Assembly (NCBI RefSeq): GCF_003390935.1
Contig: NZ_QNQZ01000012.1
Span: 62,001 to 126,000 of the forward strand
DNA length: 64,000 nt
Direction: 5' to 3'
Source: Lewinella sp. IMCC34191
Lineage (GTDB): Bacteria > Bacteroidota > Bacteroidia > Chitinophagales > Saprospiraceae
Below are positions 44,113-52,798 of this stretch, piece after piece. Each line of letters begins with the position of its first letter. Positions within the stretch are counted from its first letter, which is position 1. Below the pieces are notes generated by a model. It did not search any database. It saw nothing but the letters and a program-made list of their open reading frames with translations, and was not told the origin of the DNA. A program made the translations under genes and the position numbers.

Positions 44113-46446
44113 ATGCGCCAGCTACTCCCAATTTGTCTGCTGCTATGCCTCACTTGCTGCCTGAAGGCACAAAGCACGGCACCACAGGACCGCACCCCCG
44201 TTGACCCCTTCCCCCTCCACCAGGTCACCCTCCTCGACGGCCCCTTCCACCACGCCACCGAACTGAACGAGGCCTCTTTGCTGAGCTACAACCCCGACCG
44301 CCTCCTCGCCCGCTTCCGCATGCAGGCCGGGCTGGAACCGAAGGCCGAAGCCTACGGCGGCTGGGAAGCGGAATCGCTGGCCGGCCACAGCCTGGGCCAT
44401 CACCTGAGCGCGCTGGCGCTGATGTACCAGACGACCGGCCGGGATACGTTCAAGCGCCGCGCAGCGTACATCGTGGATCAGCTGACCGAAATACAGCGGG
44501 CCAACGGCGGACAGTACCTCGGTGCCTTTGACAACGGGAAGGAGGTCTTCGAGAACGAGGTGGCCAAGGGGGACATCCGCTCGCAGGGTTTCGACCTCAA
44601 CGGCATCTGGGCGCCCTTCTACACCCACCATAAGGTGATGGCCGGACTGCGCGACGCCTACCAGTTACTAGGCATCAAGCAGGCTCTGGAGGTGGAAAAG
44701 AACTTCGCCGACTGGATCGGCGGCATCGTCCTGGGACTGAGCGAGGAGGAAGTACAGCATATGCTCGACTGCGAATTCGGCGGGGTGCAGGAAACCCTGG
44801 CCGACCTCTACGCCGATACCGGGGAGGAGAAATACCTGGAGATCGCGCGGGTCTTTCATGACGAATCCATCATCGACAGCCTGGCCATGGGCGAGGATAT
44901 CCTGCCCGGTAAGCACGGCAATACCCAGATCCCGAAACTGATCGCCTCCTCCCGCCTCTACGAGATCACCGGCGAGGAGTCCGACCGCAAACCCGCGGAA
45001 TTCTTTTGGGACCGCGTCGTCCACCACCACTCCTACGTGACGGGCGGCCACGGCAACTGGGAATACTTCGGCGCGCCCGATCGGCTCACCAACCGGTTGA
45101 GCGAGGGCACCACCGAGACCTGTAACGTCTACAATATGCTCAAGCTCTCCCGCCACCTCTTCCTCTGGGAGCCGCGGGCGGAAGTGGCCGACTACTACGA
45201 GCGGGCGTTGTTCAATCAGATCCTCTCCTCCCAGGACCCCACGGACGGCCGGGTAGTCTACAACCTATCCCTCGAGATGGGCGGCCACAAGGCCTTCCAG
45301 GACCCGGAGTGGTTCACCTGCTGCATCGGCACGGGTATGGAAAACCACAGCAAGTACGGCGCCAATATTTATTACCACGACGATGACGCGCTCTACGTGA
45401 CGCAATTCATCGCCTCCGAGCTGGCATGGGCGGAGCGCGGGCTCACCCTGACCCAACAAACGAACTTCCCGGAGGCGCAGAGCACCGAACTCACACTCTC
45501 GCTGGATATTCCCCAAACCTTTACGCTTCACCTGCGGCATCCCTTTTGGGCGGCGAGCGCAGGTATAAAGATCAACGGCGAACCCCAATCTTCTTCCTCT
45601 ACTCCCGGCACTTTCATCGCCCTGACCCGCGAGTGGTCCGACGGCGACGTAGTCACTCTCGACCTGCCCTTCCACCTGCGGCTGGAGGCCATGCCCGACG
45701 ACACCAACCGAATTGCCGTCTTTTACGGACCGCTGGCCCTCGCCGCCGACCTCGGCCCGGTAAACGACCCCGAAGCGGAAGCGCGTGATTACGTACCGGT
45801 ACTGATGTCGGAAAGCCGGGACCCGGCGGAGTGGCTGGAACCGGTCGCCGGCCAGGTCAATACCTTTCGCACCACCGGTATCGGTGAACCCCGTGACGTG
45901 GAATTGCGGCCCTTCTACCGCGTGAACGACCGCACCTACACCGTCTACCTGGACCTCTTCAACGACGAGCAGTGGGCGCGGCGGCAGGCGACCTACGATA
46001 CCGAACGGGAGCGGAAGCGCCGCTTGGAAGCCATCACCTTCGATCGCTTCCAACCGGGGGAGATGCAACCCGAGCGCGACCACCAGTTCACCGGCGACAA
46101 GCTGAACCTGGAAGAAGACTTCCGCGGCCGGAAGGCCCGCGGTTCGGAACGCGGCGGTTGGCTGTCCTTCACCATGAAAACCCCGACGACCGGCCAGATC
46201 GGCCTCGTATTAGAATACTGGGGCGGCTACACCGGCTCCAAGACCTTCGACATCCTCGTCAACGGGGAAAAGATCGCCACCGAAAATATCTCCGGCAAGG
46301 CCGACGGTAAATTCATCGACGTGCGCTACGAAATCCCGCAGTCCCTGACGCTGGGCCGGGAGGAAATCACCGTCAAATTGCTGCCGCATACGGGGCACCG
46401 GGCGGGGCCGTTCTTCTTCGCGCGTACGGTGACAGGAGAGGAGTAG
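44113..46446 (+). CDS. GH146-type beta-L-arabinofuranosidase (GH127-related)
   Basis: Secreted enzyme related to Bacteroides GH146, which removes beta-L-arabinofuranose from pectic arabinan. The signal peptide runs MRQLLPICLLLCLTCCLKAQ. The barrel has GGWEAESLAGHSLGHHLSAL, NGIWAPFYTHHKVMAGLRDA and the Cys403-Cys404 pair in WFTCCIGTGMENHSKYG, typical of GH146 rather than GH127. A C-terminal beta domain (about 640-777) ends in GPFFFARTVTGEE. At bases 45545-45564 the coding text WAASAGI is spelled by a near copy of the GCG-rich dispersed motif. Confidence 0.88.
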   Translation: MRQLLPICLLLCLTCCLKAQSTAPQDRTPVDPFPLHQVTLLDGPFHHATELNEASLLSYNPDRLLARFRMQAGLEPKAEAYGGWEAESLAGHSLGHHLSALALMYQTTGRDTFKRRAAYIVDQLTEIQRANGGQYLGAFDNGKEVFENEVAKGDIRSQGFDLNGIWAPFYTHHKVMAGLRDAYQLLGIKQALEVEKNFADWIGGIVLGLSEEEVQHMLDCEFGGVQETLADLYADTGEEKYLEIARVFHDESIIDSLAMGEDILPGKHGNTQIPKLIASSRLYEITGEESDRKPAEFFWDRVVHHHSYVTGGHGNWEYFGAPDRLTNRLSEGTTETCNVYNMLKLSRHLFLWEPRAEVADYYERALFNQILSSQDPTDGRVVYNLSLEMGGHKAFQDPEWFTCCIGTGMENHSKYGANIYYHDDDALYVTQFIASELAWAERGLTLTQQTNFPEAQSTELTLSLDIPQTFTLHLRHPFWAASAGIKINGEPQSSSSTPGTFIALTREWSDGDVVTLDLPFHLRLEAMPDDTNRIAVFYGPLALAADLGPVNDPEAEARDYVPVLMSESRDPAEWLEPVAGQVNTFRTTGIGEPRDVELRPFYRVNDRTYTVYLDLFNDEQWARRQATYDTERERKRRLEAITFDRFQPGEMQPERDHQFTGDKLNLEEDFRGRKARGSERGGWLSFTMKTPTTGQIGLVLEYWGGYTGSKTFDILVNGEKIATENISGKADGKFIDVRYEIPQSLTLGREEITVKLLPHTGHRAGPFFFARTVTGEE

Positions 46447-46487
46447 CCAGAGAAGTAGAAGGACGCAAAGGAAAAACGCGGAGCAGC

Positions 46488-46580
46488 GACCCGTCGGCGG
46501 ACCAGCTACGTTGGGCAGCCGACTATTGACCGACGAGCGTAGCGAGCATCCCCGGCCATTCAAAAATTCAGTCCCTCAAG
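46488..46580 (-). repeat. Inverted copies of two repeat families found before GH146
   Basis: The reverse complement of 46488-46525 matches the CGTAGCTGGTC..GCCGACGGGTCG repeat at about 43450. The reverse complement of 46530-46578 matches the GAGGGACTGAATT..GGGGATGCTCGCT repeat at about 43738. Order is X-Y before the gene and X'-Y' after it, so they are not simple terminal inverted repeats. Confidence 0.6.
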
Positions 46581-46583
46581 CAT

Positions 46584-47951
46584 TCACTCCATTTTAAGCG
46601 GGTCCCACTCTACCACCTTGCGACCGAAATAGCTTTCATTAGCCGCCAGCGAGGGCGCAGCAGCCCGGAAGCCGAAGGCCCCGTCTTCCACCACCATCCC
46701 GTCGTTCCGGATCGCATCGAACCAGTTGCCGAAGTGGTGCACGTGATCGCTGTAGCCCTCCGGTGCGCGGTAGGTCCATTCGTTCGGTCCCTCCACGGCG
46801 GGCGGCGCGGGAGGATACTCCTTCCCGTACCACTCCTCAAACTCCGCCCGCTGGGCCGCCGGGAAGGTGTTGTAACTGTCCCACCCGCCGTAGCCGGGTG
46901 CCGCGGGCAGGGTTTTGCGGCGCAGGGTGATGGAACTTCCCGTCACTTCCAGGCTGCCCTCCGTGCCCACGAAGCGGGTACGCGAGCCACCGCCGCCCCC
47001 GTCGACGAAGTTGACCCGCAGCTGCATGTTGAAGGCCGGGTGACTTTCCTGCTCGCCGTAGTCGCAGCTGGCGATGAAGACGTCGGGTACGTCGCGGCCG
47101 TCGGTCCAGTAGCGGAGGCCACCGGTGGCGTAGACGCGCTCGGGACCGAGTGAGTCGAGAATGCGGTGGGCACCCGAGAAGAGGTGCACGAAGAGGTCGC
47201 CCGCCACGCCCGTTCCGTAGTCGCGGTAGTTTCGCCAGCGGAAGAAGCGTTCGGCGTCGAAAGGGCGGTCGCCCGTGTCCTTGAGGAAGATGTCCCAGTC
47301 CACGGTCTCGGGGGAGGCATCGCGGGGGATGGAGTACTGCCAGGCACCCAGCGCGCTGAAGCGGTCGTTGAAGGTTTCGACCAGTACTAGCTGGCCCAGG
47401 TCGCCGCGACGGTACAGCTCGCGGGCCTGCTCCGTCAGGATGGAACTGACGCGCTGACTGCCCACGATCAGTATGCCCGGATTGCGGGCTTCGGCTTCGA
47501 GTACGGCCCTGCCTTCGTCTAGTTGTTGCACGAGGGGTTTCTCGCAGTAGACGTGTTTGCCCGCATCCAGCGCCTCGATGGTTATGGTGTCGTGCCAGTG
47601 ATCAGGCGTGGCTACGATGACGGCGTCTATGTCGGGGCGGGCCAGGATCTCCCGGTAATCGCGCGTCAGGAAAAGCTCGCTCCCGTACAGCTCGCGGGCG
47701 CGCTCGAGATGACCGGTGTACAGGTCACAGCCTGCCACCAGTTTCACCCCGGGGTGTTGTAGGGCCGCGGCCAGGTCGTTGAAACCCTGGATACCGAGAC
47801 CGATGCAGGCCAGGTTGATCCGGTCATTGGGACCTACGTGGGCCCCGGGGGCGGCGAGCGTTTTACCCGTTACCGAAGTAGGCAGCAGGGGGGCAGCCAG
47901 CAGGCCGGTAGAAAGTTGCCGGAGAAAGCGGCGGCGGGTGCGGGTAGACAT
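46584..47951 (-). CDS. Gfo/Idh/MocA-family oxidoreductase with Tat signal
   Basis: NAD(P)-dependent sugar oxidoreductase-like protein. The N-terminus has a twin-arginine signal (TRRRFLRQLSTGLLAAPLLP), so it is exported folded. The Rossmann motif INLACIGLGIQGFNDLAAAL begins near residue 45, followed by VIVATPDHWHDTI and the EKP motif in HVYCEKPLVQQL. The C-terminal alpha/beta domain and a long tail (about 330-455) are typical of exported family members in planctomycetes and Bacteroidota. Substrate unknown. Gene order gives only weak linkage to the arabinosidases, since it lies on the opposite strand. Confidence 0.88.
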   Translation of the reverse strand: MSTRTRRRFLRQLSTGLLAAPLLPTSVTGKTLAAPGAHVGPNDRINLACIGLGIQGFNDLAAALQHPGVKLVAGCDLYTGHLERARELYGSELFLTRDYREILARPDIDAVIVATPDHWHDTITIEALDAGKHVYCEKPLVQQLDEGRAVLEAEARNPGILIVGSQRVSSILTEQARELYRRGDLGQLVLVETFNDRFSALGAWQYSIPRDASPETVDWDIFLKDTGDRPFDAERFFRWRNYRDYGTGVAGDLFVHLFSGAHRILDSLGPERVYATGGLRYWTDGRDVPDVFIASCDYGEQESHPAFNMQLRVNFVDGGGGGSRTRFVGTEGSLEVTGSSITLRRKTLPAAPGYGGWDSYNTFPAAQRAEFEEWYGKEYPPAPPAVEGPNEWTYRAPEGYSDHVHHFGNWFDAIRNDGMVVEDGAFGFRAAAPSLAANESYFGRKVVEWDPLKME

Positions 47952-48130
47952 GTCGAGGCAGCGTTTAGGGGCGGTAGGCCAAGAAACGGCTCTTAACCGA
48001 CATCACCGCTCACTTGTCGATACACGTCCTTCCCATCATCGCGGCCCCAATGTTTTTCGACCGGCGGAACACGGGTGCGGGACTCCGCATCTAAAAACCG
48101 CTATCTTCCCGGAGATCGATAAAATCACCC

Positions 48131-48361
48131 ATGAGCGACGAACTGAAAAATATCCGCCAGGCCCTTAAATCAGAGGGAATCACCGTGGAAAAAGAAAAGG
48201 ATAAACAGGTCCATCTCGCCCACGGTACCTCGGTCGAAGTGATCGGTCCGGGGCGCTATCGGGTCCTGAGCGACGGCGAACCAATCTCCCCCTTCGACAG
48301 CGCCGAGGAGACGGCCGGCTTCATCAAGATGGACTGGGCGCAGCGGGGGCTGAAGCGGTAA
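48131..48361 (+). CDS. Small conserved-looking hypothetical protein
   Basis: A 76-residue cytosolic protein beginning MSDELKNIRQALKSEGITVE and ending FIKMDWAQRGLKR. It looks like a compact alpha+beta domain with a charged first helix and a short strand pair (SVEVIGPGRYRVLSDGEPI). I do not recognise a family. It precedes the secreted nuclease-like gene by 17 bp and is probably co-transcribed with it. Its codon use resembles its neighbours, supporting a real gene. Confidence 0.55.
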   Translation: MSDELKNIRQALKSEGITVEKEKDKQVHLAHGTSVEVIGPGRYRVLSDGEPISPFDSAEETAGFIKMDWAQRGLKR

Positions 48362-48378
48362 GCGCTACCTTGGGCGAC

Positions 48379-48930
48379 ATGCCCTACTCTTTCTTGCTGC
48401 ACGCGTTTCTGTATTCGCTGATCTGGCTACCTGCCTTGCTGACCGGGCAGTCGGAAGCAGACTACGTACGTGCCCTGGCTGCGGAGCTGGACGGCCAAAT
48501 GGAGGTGAACGTGACCAGTGGCCGGGTGGACATCGTTACGGAAGACTATGCCATCGAGGTCGACTGGGCAAACAAGTGGAAGGAAAGCATCGGGCAATCA
48601 CTCTGGTACGGATTGCAGACCAACCGGCGCGCGGGGATCATTCTTATCCTGCGCTCCGACGCCGATTATAAATACTTCGTTCAACTCAATTCCGCCCTGG
48701 CGCACGGGGAATTGGAAGGCAAAATCCGGACCTGGGTATACCCAAACGACTTCCCTGGGCTGTCCCCGGCTTCCGCCCCGGCGCCGCCACCATCAGCCGG
48801 CACGGTGACCGATTACTGGTTGAGCACCAACAGCAACAAGCGCCATCGCAAAAGCTGCCGCTGGTATGCCGAGTCCAAAGGACGCTACTGTACGGTGGAC
48901 GAGGGGGTAGCGGCGGGCTGCTGTCACTGA
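48379..48930 (+). CDS. Exported protein with restriction-nuclease-like core and Cys-rich C-terminal motif
   Basis: ATG at 48379 gives 183 residues with a signal peptide (SLIWLPALLTGQ); an upstream TTG is less likely. Residues about 45-100 (RVDIVTEDYAIEVDWANKW, then KESIGQSLWYGLQTNRRAGI and ILIL) resemble a PD-(D/E)xK nuclease-like core, with Asp, Glu and Lys in plausible places. A Pro/Ala linker leads to a C-terminal module with Cys at conserved-looking spacing (KRHRKSCRWYAESKGRYCTV, then GCCH), a motif I have seen at the ends of many small exported proteins. Activity is unproven. Confidence 0.6.
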   Translation: MPYSFLLHAFLYSLIWLPALLTGQSEADYVRALAAELDGQMEVNVTSGRVDIVTEDYAIEVDWANKWKESIGQSLWYGLQTNRRAGIILILRSDADYKYFVQLNSALAHGELEGKIRTWVYPNDFPGLSPASAPAPPPSAGTVTDYWLSTNSNKRHRKSCRWYAESKGRYCTVDEGVAAGCCH

Positions 48931-49217
48931 AGTGCCACGGAATCGGAAGTTTATGTGCGTTTGGCGATTAGGAGGCCCCGGGAGAGAGTAGGAAAACGGA
49001 TTTGGTGCCCCTCGCTATTCGGCTTCGATTAAATAGGGAATAGGTGCGGCAAGTTGGAGATCGGGTGGCGTTTTTCCTTGCGTTCGGAAGCTTAATCCAT
49101 CGACCAAAATTCCCTGCCCGGGAAATGTGGTCTTCTCAAAAATTTCCCATTTATCAGAACATGAAACAACCGGCATTAGGTGATGAGGACTCTTTGGCCT
49201 ACACTAAATACCCTTTC

Positions 49218-50291
49218 ATGCGATTCACCTTTACGCTCTTATGTCTTTGCCTGTCGCTTTTTGCCTTCTCCCAGATTCAGCGGGGCGACCACATCATCAC
49301 CCTTAGCGGCCCCGGGGCCAGCAGCTACGGAGCGCAATCGTCGACGGCCGGCGATCTGGGCGGAATACTTTTTGACTTCGATACCGAAGTCAGCCAGTTC
49401 TCTCTGCAGCCAACCTACGGTTATGCACTGACCGACCGATGGGTAGTGGGCGGCGCCTTGGGTATTACAAGCTCTCGCTACCCCGCCTCGGCCGGCTCCG
49501 GTGACCTCAACTACTGGGACGTCCGGCTTAACCCTTACGTCCGTTACTACGCCGTCAACCACGAGCGGTTCGGCCTCTTCGGGCAGATCGGTACCGGCTT
49601 GGGGGCCAACAAGAACGGTGTGTACGGTCTGGAGGAACTGAACTTGCGCGGGGGACTGCAATTCCCCCTGTTGGCGGGTATACGGGTCGGACCGACGCTT
49701 GATTACACGATACGCAACCGAAACAATTACCTGACACTGGGAGGTACGATTGAGATTGTCCTCAATCGCGCGTCCGGCGAAGAAGGCAAGCCCACCGCCG
49801 GCTTCAAGGCCGGATCTATCATGCTGGGCAGTCAGCTCCTGCAGGCTACCTCTACCCGCAGCATCCTAACCGGCGCGGTAAATGTCGGCGGGCACTACTT
49901 CCTGACCGATCGCTTCGCGGCGGGCCTCTCCGTGGGGGCGGGTGGTGGCCGCTATGACCTTGGCACGGCGGCCAATGACCGTTCCTTCCGCACCTCCCAG
50001 ATGTCCGCCTCGCTGAGCGGCCGCTATTACTTTACCACCAACCGAAATTTGGTCTGGTACGGAGAAGCAGGTATCGGAGTAGGCCGTTTGGCTTACCGAT
50101 CCGACGTGGCACTCGGTGACCTGCCCATTGACCGGAACGATTTTTCCGTCTTCGGAGGCGTGGGGGCACAGTGGTTCCTAAGGGAGAACCTCGCGCTGGA
50201 AACGGGCGTAAAAATCAACCGGAACCTGGTTAACGATAGCTGGGGTACGGCGGTCAGCGTACCGGTGGGCGTCCGTTTCTTTTTGCGGTAG
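49218..50291 (+). CDS. Outer-membrane beta-barrel protein, paralogue 1
   Basis: ATG at 49218 (MRFTFTLLCLCLSLFAFSQI) gives 357 residues; the open frame extends upstream to 49044 without gene character. After the signal peptide the protein shows alternating strands rich in Gly, Tyr and Asn (GYALTDRWVVGGALGITSS, YFTTNRNLVWYGEAGIGVG) and ends with a barrel-closing strand VGVRFFLR. Two similar halves are visible (YALTDRWVVGGALG and YFLTDRFAAGLSVG). A close paralogue lies at 51512-52582, on the other side of the metallophosphoesterase gene. Function unknown. Confidence 0.75.
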   Translation: MRFTFTLLCLCLSLFAFSQIQRGDHIITLSGPGASSYGAQSSTAGDLGGILFDFDTEVSQFSLQPTYGYALTDRWVVGGALGITSSRYPASAGSGDLNYWDVRLNPYVRYYAVNHERFGLFGQIGTGLGANKNGVYGLEELNLRGGLQFPLLAGIRVGPTLDYTIRNRNNYLTLGGTIEIVLNRASGEEGKPTAGFKAGSIMLGSQLLQATSTRSILTGAVNVGGHYFLTDRFAAGLSVGAGGGRYDLGTAANDRSFRTSQMSASLSGRYYFTTNRNLVWYGEAGIGVGRLAYRSDVALGDLPIDRNDFSVFGGVGAQWFLRENLALETGVKINRNLVNDSWGTAVSVPVGVRFFLR

Positions 50292-50301
50292 TCCTTTCCT
50301 G

Positions 50302-51147
50302 TCAGGCTTCCCGCCGTAATCGAAATACCGTGATCTCCGGCCGCACGTTAAAGCGCAGCGGCCATAAATGCCCCAGCGCCCGGTTGATGTACAGGCTGCG
50401 CCCGTCGTACAGGTCAAAAGCCCCGGCCGTATACCGTTCGTTTTTCACCGGTAGCAGGGGCGGGGGCAGAAAGGGCGGCTTGCACTGCCCGCCGTGGGTA
50501 TGGCCGGAAAGGATCCAGCCCCGGTAGCCGTTCCAGACGTCGAGGTCGCAGACGTCGGGGTTGTGGCAAAGGGCTACGGTGGGGGCATCGGAATCGAGAT
50601 CGTTGGTAGCCAGGCGGGGCGCAAAATTGGGGCTGTAGTAATCGTCAATACCGAGGAAGGTGAGGCCGCCGACGGTGGTACGTTCGTTACGTAGGACGGT
50701 AATGCCGGCTTTATGTAACTGATCCGTGATGCGGGTAGCAACGTCCAGTTCAGACCAGTTCTTTCCGTAGTCGTGGTTGCCGAGAATCCCCACGGTACCC
50801 AGTTTGCCGGTGACGGTGTGTGCGAGTACCTCGTCCAACTGGCGGTGCTGCTCCGGGCTTTCGTAGCTGACGTAGTCGCCGGTGTAAGCGACAAAGTCGG
50901 GTTCCAGGGCTTTCGCCTTGCGGAAGGATTCGATCAGGTAGCCGTAATCGAAGCGGTTGCCGACGTGGATGTCGCTGATCTGCATCAGGGTCTTGCCTTC
51001 CAGTGCCGGGGGCAGGTTGCGCACCGGCATGTCGCGGTGCACGAATTCCAGCCAGAAGGGCTCGATCCGCCAGGCGTACAGGCCACCGGCGACACCTACG
51101 CCGGCAGTAGTGAGGGCCGCGGTTTTGAGGAAGGATCTTCGCTTCAT
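50302..51147 (-). CDS. Tat-exported calcineurin-like metallophosphoesterase (YkuE-like)
   Basis: The twin-arginine signal MKRRSFLKTAALTTAG is followed by a two-metal phosphoesterase core: SDIHVGNRFDYG, VAYTGDYVSYES, ILGNHDYGKNW, LCHNPD and the closing SGHTHGGQCKPP. At 281 residues it matches YkuE-type enzymes, which act on phosphodiesters or lipid-linked phosphates outside the cytoplasm. It is convergent with barrel paralogue 1 (10 bp between stops) and divergent from paralogue 2. The GCG-rich motif lies 62 bp upstream. Confidence 0.88.
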   Translation of the reverse strand: MKRRSFLKTAALTTAGVGVAGGLYAWRIEPFWLEFVHRDMPVRNLPPALEGKTLMQISDIHVGNRFDYGYLIESFRKAKALEPDFVAYTGDYVSYESPEQHRQLDEVLAHTVTGKLGTVGILGNHDYGKNWSELDVATRITDQLHKAGITVLRNERTTVGGLTFLGIDDYYSPNFAPRLATNDLDSDAPTVALCHNPDVCDLDVWNGYRGWILSGHTHGGQCKPPFLPPPLLPVKNERYTAGAFDLYDGRSLYINRALGHLWPLRFNVRPEITVFRLRREA

Positions 51148-51208
51148 GGGATAGGCTAAAATAAGGAGTCGTTACTACAGGTAACCGTAGATGCTGCCCG
51201 TATGGGTT

Positions 51209-51227
51209 CTGGGCGGCGGAGCGCAGG
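51209..51227 (-). repeat. GCG-rich dispersed motif, copy d
   Basis: CTGGGCGGCGGAGCGCAGG on the + strand, 62 bp before the metallophosphoesterase start. Confidence 0.6.
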
Positions 51228-51269
51228 AAAGATGACCGTCAATTGCGCCGCGGTTATCACAAAGCATCT

Positions 51270-51287
51270 AACCTGCGCACCGTCGCA
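51270..51287 (+). repeat. GCG-rich dispersed motif, copy e (degenerate)
   Basis: AACCTGCGCACCGTCGCA, a weaker copy facing the downstream barrel gene, about 225 bp from its start. Confidence 0.4.
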
Positions 51288-51511
51288 AAAATGTACAAGG
51301 CCGGCTCCATCGGCCCGGTAGGGTATTTAACAGGATAATTACCTCCCATCCTTTAAGAATAAAATCTAAGCCTACCAGCAATTCCTGTCACTCCGCGTGG
51401 GCAGCAAGAGTCGTCCGAGAAATAAGTTGGTTGGCGGCGATTAATTCGTTGCTCGCTGTTCAGCCGGAGCGTAATTTAGATTGTGGCTTAGCCCATACTT
51501 AACACCCAATT

Positions 51512-52582
51512 ATGCGTAGCACCTTTACCCTTCTCTGTTTCTGCCTCTCCTTATTCGCCCACGCGCAGATCCAGCGCGGCGACCAAATCATCACGCTGCA
51601 AGAACCTTCCTCGACTACGGGACCGGCTCCGATCTTCAATGCGTACGATTTCGGGGAATCGTCTTACGTCCCCTCGCAGGATTACGGACAATTCTACCTG
51701 AGCCCCACCTTCGGCTATGCACTGACCGACCGACTTGTAGTGGGGGGCACCGTCCTTACTCTACTGGATATATACGACAGGGGTTGGATTTGGGAAATCG
51801 GTCTGAATCCCTACCTGCGCTACTACGCGATCAACGGCAAAAAACTGGGGCTTTATGGCCAGGTGAGTACCGTAATGGGGGTAGTAGGCGGGCGGGTGCC
51901 CGACGTGATCATAGCCGGCAAGGGATTCTACGGCTTCGAAACCGCCACCCTCCGCGCGGGCTTGCAACTGCCCCTGGCGACTGACGTCCGTTTCGGGCCC
52001 GTGCTCGACTACCAGATTGAACCCGGCCGTAACCTGCTTGCTCTGAGTGCGCAGATCGAAATCGTCTTACGCCGTGGCGGGGAAGCGGAAGCCACCCCCG
52101 TCAGCACCTTTCGTGCCGGATCGGTGATGCTCGGCGGGCAGCTGGCGGGAGTGGGCCTCAGGAAGAACTTGGTTTTCGGAAACTTCCGAATAGGAGGGCA
52201 TTATTTTCTGACGAATCGTTTGGCGGCGGGCTTGTCTCTGGGGGCCAGTAGTACGCGGTTCGGCGTTCAAACCATTTGGAAGGGGGTCACGCTGTCGACG
52301 GACGTGAGCGCCCGCTATTATGTGAGTACCGGGAAGCGACTGGTGTGGTACGCCGAGGCCGGCGGGGGATACTATACCGGCCGGCAGTGGAACGACGACC
52401 AGTTTGATTCGCCGAACTACCGAGGAGACTATTTTTCCGTCACCGGCGCGGTAGGCGGCCAGTATTTCGTGCGGGATAATTTCGCGCTGGAGTTCGGTCC
52501 GCAGTGGAGGGAAGTCCTCGATAATCCATACGAAGAGAATTCCATAGATCTGAATATCGGAGCGCGGTTCTTGCTGCGCTAG
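51512..52582 (+). CDS. Outer-membrane beta-barrel protein, paralogue 2
   Basis: 356 residues beginning MRSTFTLLCFCLSLFAHAQI, nearly the same signal and mature start as the protein at 49218 (IQRGDQIITL versus IQRGDHIITL). Shared blocks include FGYALTDRLVVGGT, RAGLQLPLATDVRFGPVLDY, GGHYFLTNRLAAGLSLGAS and LVWYAEAGGGYYTG, and both end in a short FLLR/FFLR strand. Duplication with later divergence is clear. It lacks any enzymatic motif; a porin-like or structural barrel role is inference. Confidence 0.75.
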   Translation: MRSTFTLLCFCLSLFAHAQIQRGDQIITLQEPSSTTGPAPIFNAYDFGESSYVPSQDYGQFYLSPTFGYALTDRLVVGGTVLTLLDIYDRGWIWEIGLNPYLRYYAINGKKLGLYGQVSTVMGVVGGRVPDVIIAGKGFYGFETATLRAGLQLPLATDVRFGPVLDYQIEPGRNLLALSAQIEIVLRRGGEAEATPVSTFRAGSVMLGGQLAGVGLRKNLVFGNFRIGGHYFLTNRLAAGLSLGASSTRFGVQTIWKGVTLSTDVSARYYVSTGKRLVWYAEAGGGYYTGRQWNDDQFDSPNYRGDYFSVTGAVGGQYFVRDNFALEFGPQWREVLDNPYEENSIDLNIGARFLLR

Positions 52583-52798
52583 CCCCTAGTCAGCAATGTC
52601 CGCTGAGAGACAGGAATCCCATTCGGCGTGACGGAATACTCCCCTTTGGAAGAGAAAAAGGGTGGTTTTTTCCCAAATGACCGTTTTTTCGAGTATACTT
52701 ACTAGGTACGGTTGGCCAAAGGCTCACGCTTTCGCCACCGGCCGTACCAGGGGAATCCGCATTCGCGGAGCCTGAGCCTAGACCCATAATTGAAACCC

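Larger units (their letters stand above)
51148..51511. other. Divergent intergenic region with two facing GCG-rich motifs
   Basis: 364 bp between the metallophosphoesterase and the second barrel gene. It holds one GCG-rich motif for each direction: 51209-51227 reads towards the phosphoesterase and the degenerate 51270-51287 towards the barrel gene. The rest is AT-richer and shows no gene. Confidence 0.55.

Noticed and set aside
44113..46446. GH146 gene as a plain GH127
   Set aside because: The Cys-Cys block CCIGTGMENH is adjacent and followed by GTGMENHSKYG, unlike the CACCPPN block of the GH127 gene upstream, so the GH146-type label fits better.
43447..46580. GH146 as cargo of a transposon with terminal inverted repeats
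   Set aside because: The two repeat families are in the wrong relative order for terminal repeats, there is no transposase and no visible target duplication.
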